Made by a program: the position numbers and the translations under genes. A DNA stretch of 27,312 nucleotides from Fibrobacterota bacterium (GTDB taxonomy: Bacteria > Fibrobacterota > Chitinivibrionia > Chitinivibrionales > Chitinispirillaceae). Shown piece by piece: positions 25,062-27,312 of the stretch. Numbering within the stretch: the stretch's first letter is position 1; the number at the start of each line of letters is the position of its first letter. The stretch lies in contig JAEWVR010000022.1 in the NCBI GenBank assembly GCA_023459055.1, forward strand, positions 1-27,312, in the 5' to 3' direction. The notes below the pieces were generated by a model. That model saw only the letters and a program-made list of their open reading frames with translations, was not told where the DNA came from and did no database searches.

Positions 25062-26318
25062 TCAGTAAGTATTACCTGAAGATTGAAAGCAGACGGTTAA
25101 AATATGATTACAATCATCTGATATTGAATATGATAGCGAGAAATGGCATACCTCACAGATCTGTTTAACGATTGCCAGCCCGATTCCAAGATTTCCATCG
25201 TCACCACGTGCAAAACGTTCAAGAAGTCTATCCGGATTACCACTATGCGGGCGTCCGCTGTTTTTTATTTTAAGCTTTTTTGAATTCAGTGAAATGGAAA
25301 TATATCCATTTTGAACATTGTATTTTACTGCATTTTTAATGAGATTATTAATCATAATTTCAGCAAGGCCACTATCCATGTCGATGATAACCTGCTCTGT
25401 CTGTCGCTCTATTGTTATTCCACGCATCAGGGCTGCTTCAGAAAATGTTTCCAGCGAAAGAGCAATTATTTTGTCAAGATTCACCTTCACATTGTTTTTA
25501 AACTCCCGGTTATTGATTTTACTGAGCAGAAGCAGTGATTTCTGTACCTTTGAAAGATGTGTGGATGCATGATAGATTTTTTTCAGATCGTCAATGGCTG
25601 AACGTTCACTACCCGATCCGACATTTAATAACTTTTCGGTATTGGCCCGGATAACTGCCAGATGCGTTTGCAATTCATGTGATGCATTTTCGTTAAACTC
25701 CTTATTATTGCGGTAATCGTCAGAAATCTTTTTAAGCAAAAGATGAAGCGTACTATTGAGAGCATTGAATTCATCAATGGATGTTTTTGGAAATGATGGA
25801 AGCGGATTGTCAATTTTAAACTTGATAAGTTTATCAAGTGTTCCATAAAATGGTTTCCAGATTTTACCGGTAATAAAGTTGATAATGACAAGATTTATCA
25901 GGACAATGAGAAGCATCAGCCCAATAACAATAAAGAATGTTCCCTGCGCGATATCATCACGCCCCGGAAGTAATTGACGAAGTACAATACTATAAGGCAC
26001 ACCCTCGTGCATCAGCGAAAAATGCAGTTCCCGATAGGGTACCATCTCATTATCACCGGGTTCAAGCATCATAGTGTCCCTGAACAATGGCTTTTCGTAA
26101 AGATTACCCGGGATAATATTTGCCACTGTATACAATTCAGGCAATTCATTGGACTGGTCATGAAATGCCCTGATACGATCCATTTCGTACGTCAGAAACT
26201 CATCAGTCTCTTCGTAAGAGATATACTCAATCATGAAAAAACAGAAAATGCTGCCGATAATCATTACAGGAAGAAGCCAGATAGCGGTGTACAGATATGT
26301 TTTCTTTATTAATTTCAT
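25062..26318 (-). CDS. Two-component sensor histidine kinase
   Basis: A 418-residue inner-membrane kinase. TM1 is at ~12-32 (AIWLLPVMIIGSIFCFFMI), a periplasmic sensor region spans ~33-145, and TM2 is at ~148-170 (FFIVIGLMLLIVLINLVII). The dimerisation/phosphoacceptor helix has His214 in ENASHELQTHLAV, and the ATPase domain has NNLIKNAVKYN and GNLGIGLAIVKQICEV. In the H-box the usual Pro of HELRTPL is His here (HELQTHL); several family members vary at the neighbouring Arg, but the Pro is normally kept. The start overlaps the response-regulator stop by 4 nt (ATGA), which makes a coupled regulator-kinase operon. The signal is unknown. Confidence 0.92.
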   Translation of the reverse strand: MKLIKKTYLYTAIWLLPVMIIGSIFCFFMIEYISYEETDEFLTYEMDRIRAFHDQSNELPELYTVANIIPGNLYEKPLFRDTMMLEPGDNEMVPYRELHFSLMHEGVPYSIVLRQLLPGRDDIAQGTFFIVIGLMLLIVLINLVIINFITGKIWKPFYGTLDKLIKFKIDNPLPSFPKTSIDEFNALNSTLHLLLKKISDDYRNNKEFNENASHELQTHLAVIRANTEKLLNVGSGSERSAIDDLKKIYHASTHLSKVQKSLLLLSKINNREFKNNVKVNLDKIIALSLETFSEAALMRGITIERQTEQVIIDMDSGLAEIMINNLIKNAVKYNVQNGYISISLNSKKLKIKNSGRPHSGNPDRLLERFARGDDGNLGIGLAIVKQICEVCHFSLSYSISDDCNHILTVCFQSSGNTY

Positions 26319-26998
26319 TTGTCAGTTATTTCAAGTTTGTATCCGATACCGTACACCGCGCTAATGATATCGTTACCGCCATGTGACGTTATTTTTTTCC
26401 GCAGGTTTTTGATATGAGAATAGATGAAATCAAATGAATCAGCGAGATCCATATTATCTCCCCAGATATGTTCGGCAATACTCTCCTTTGTCAGAACTCT
26501 TGATGGATTTGAAAAAAAGAAGAGCAGAATATCATATTCACTTTTCGTCAAATCAATCCTGACATTATTGACAGATACCTCCCGGGCAGTGGTATTTATC
26601 GTAATATCCCCAAATGTCACCGTGTCACTGCCAAGAAAGCTGCGTCTTCGCAGAAGAGATTTTACTCTCGCAATAAGTTCAGCCATAGCAAACGGTTTTG
26701 TTATGTAATCATCAGCCCCGAGATCAAGTCCCTCAATTTTATCATCCAGGGAGTTGCGGGCAGAGATGACAATAATGCCGGTTGATGGATTCTGCTTCTT
26801 AATGATTCTTATCAGGTCAAGACCAGAACCGCCCGGCAGATTTATGTCTACAATCAGTACGTCATAGGTGTATATACATAGTTTTTCGTTGGCATCATCA
26901 AATGTCCCCGTCGTGACACACAGAAACTGCTCTGCCGAGAGCGCATCCGCGATTGTTTCAAGCAGTTTAAGGTTATCTTCAACGATAAGAATTTTCAT
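26315..26998 (-). CDS. OmpR-family response regulator
   Basis: A 227-residue DNA-binding regulator. Residues 1-~118 are the receiver: LIVEDN with Asp8, phospho-acceptor Asp51 in VLIVDINLPGGSG, and Lys101 in GADDYITKPF. Residues ~128-225 are a winged helix (LTKSEYDILLFFFSNPSRVL, SHIKNLRKKI, VYGIGYKL). It is the partner of the overlapping histidine kinase. Members of this family bind direct repeats with an 11-bp repeat length; a matching tandem repeat is at 24985-25006. The upstream region (26999-27124) presumably holds the operon promoter, but I see no clear boxes. Confidence 0.95.
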   Translation of the reverse strand: MKILIVEDNLKLLETIADALSAEQFLCVTTGTFDDANEKLCIYTYDVLIVDINLPGGSGLDLIRIIKKQNPSTGIIVISARNSLDDKIEGLDLGADDYITKPFAMAELIARVKSLLRRRSFLGSDTVTFGDITINTTAREVSVNNVRIDLTKSEYDILLFFFSNPSRVLTKESIAEHIWGDNMDLADSFDFIYSHIKNLRKKITSHGGNDIISAVYGIGYKLEITDK

Positions 26999-27124
26999 AA
27001 ATAGTATCGGTTGCTAATGGTTAAAGATCATTATTATATCGGAAAATTTTGTCATATATGGCCATTTAAACCGGTTTCAATGTGTGGAACGATGATGGTT
27101 TATGTTTCAACGATGCACATTGTA

Positions 27125-27152
27125 GTAGGGACAGGTCGCGACCTGTCACTAC
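27125..27152. repeat. Palindromic repeat, copy 3 (28 bp)
   Basis: GTAGGGACAGGTCGC and GCGACCTGTCACTAC form a near-perfect inverted repeat with one mismatch and a TCGCGA centre. It shares its core with copies at 21617 and 24840. It lies upstream of the regulator-kinase operon and just before the EamA remnant. Confidence 0.9.
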
Positions 27153-27174
27153 GATGTTAATAATCATTACCACC

Positions 27175-27312
27175 GTTGGTACCTGTCATTCCCATTAATA
27201 ATATCACCAATGTCCCCATTAAATGCACCAACATTCGTCAAACAGTACCATTATTTACAGTTTTAGGAGAGTGACACTTGTGCTCTGGTGTCCCCAGCGG
27301 AAGAAATCGACA
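27175..27312 (+). pseudogene. Broken EamA transporter paralogue, running off the window edge
   Basis: Two segments of an EamA paralogue are joined. First, 27231-27268 reads NIRQTVPLFTVLGE, matching PLRATAPLFTVLGA of the intact gene at 20695-21606. Then, after a TGA and in another frame, 27271-27312 encodes VTLVLWCPQRKKST, identical in protein to the intact gene's residues ~211-224. The ~290 bp between these blocks in the intact gene are missing. In the last 42 bp, 36 bases match 21325-21366 and all six differences are synonymous, so it diverged while still functional and was broken later. The left limit is approximate (VGT-like similarity near 27175). The 3' part continues beyond the window. 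Confidence 0.8.

Overview
The window looks like the chromosome of a Gram-negative, AT-leaning bacterium. Two proteins have lipobox signal peptides, several others are exported, and no ribosomal or tRNA genes are present to fix the taxon. A long-form serine hydroxymethyltransferase, an HU protein with a Lys/Ala/Pro-rich tail, lamin-tail lipoproteins and a giant YD-repeat protein would fit the Fibrobacterota/Chitinispirillum or spirochaete-like part of the tree. That placement is only inference.

Left third (1-10.9 kb) is accessory. It opens with five copies of a 24-bp repeat that resembles a transposon end. A 2541-residue secreted RHS/YD-repeat polymorphic toxin follows (Ig-like repeats, NHL propeller, RHS core, Hint autoprocessing domain, 79-residue C-terminal tip), with a probable immunity gene 1 nt downstream. 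Exactly 1512 bp further on, the Hint sequence is repeated as a promoterless fragment that lacks the catalytic Cys. It is fused in frame to a different tip and followed by another probable immunity gene, so this is an orphan replacement cassette. Between the two cassettes lies a roughly 130-nt sequence with the look of a folded, pseudoknotted RNA. After the second cassette comes a frameshifted IS256-family transposase remnant with an end-like sequence, and a similar sequence follows the first immunity gene.

Middle (10.9-21.6 kb) is mostly housekeeping and signalling: an exported gluzincin-type metallopeptidase; glyA under a ZTP (pfl) riboswitch and with a strong terminator; an HU-family DNA-binding protein; an RluA-family pseudouridine synthase overlapping a response regulator fused to an RsbW-like ATPase; a divergent ComEC/Rec2 membrane protein without a metallo-beta-lactamase domain; a STAS anti-anti-sigma protein that could partner with the RsbW-like ATPase; then a lipoprotein esterase, a DJ-1/PfpI protein and an EamA transporter in a tight run.

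Right part (21.6-27.3 kb) holds two minus-strand pairs, an exported DUF3616-like protein with a lamin-tail lipoprotein, and an OmpR-type regulator with its histidine kinase. Each pair is bounded by a copy of the same roughly 28-34 bp palindrome. The whole block lies between the intact EamA gene and a decayed EamA paralogue in the same orientation at the window's right edge, which points to insertion or rearrangement there. An 11-bp tandem direct repeat upstream of the DUF3616-like gene has the spacing expected for an OmpR-family operator.
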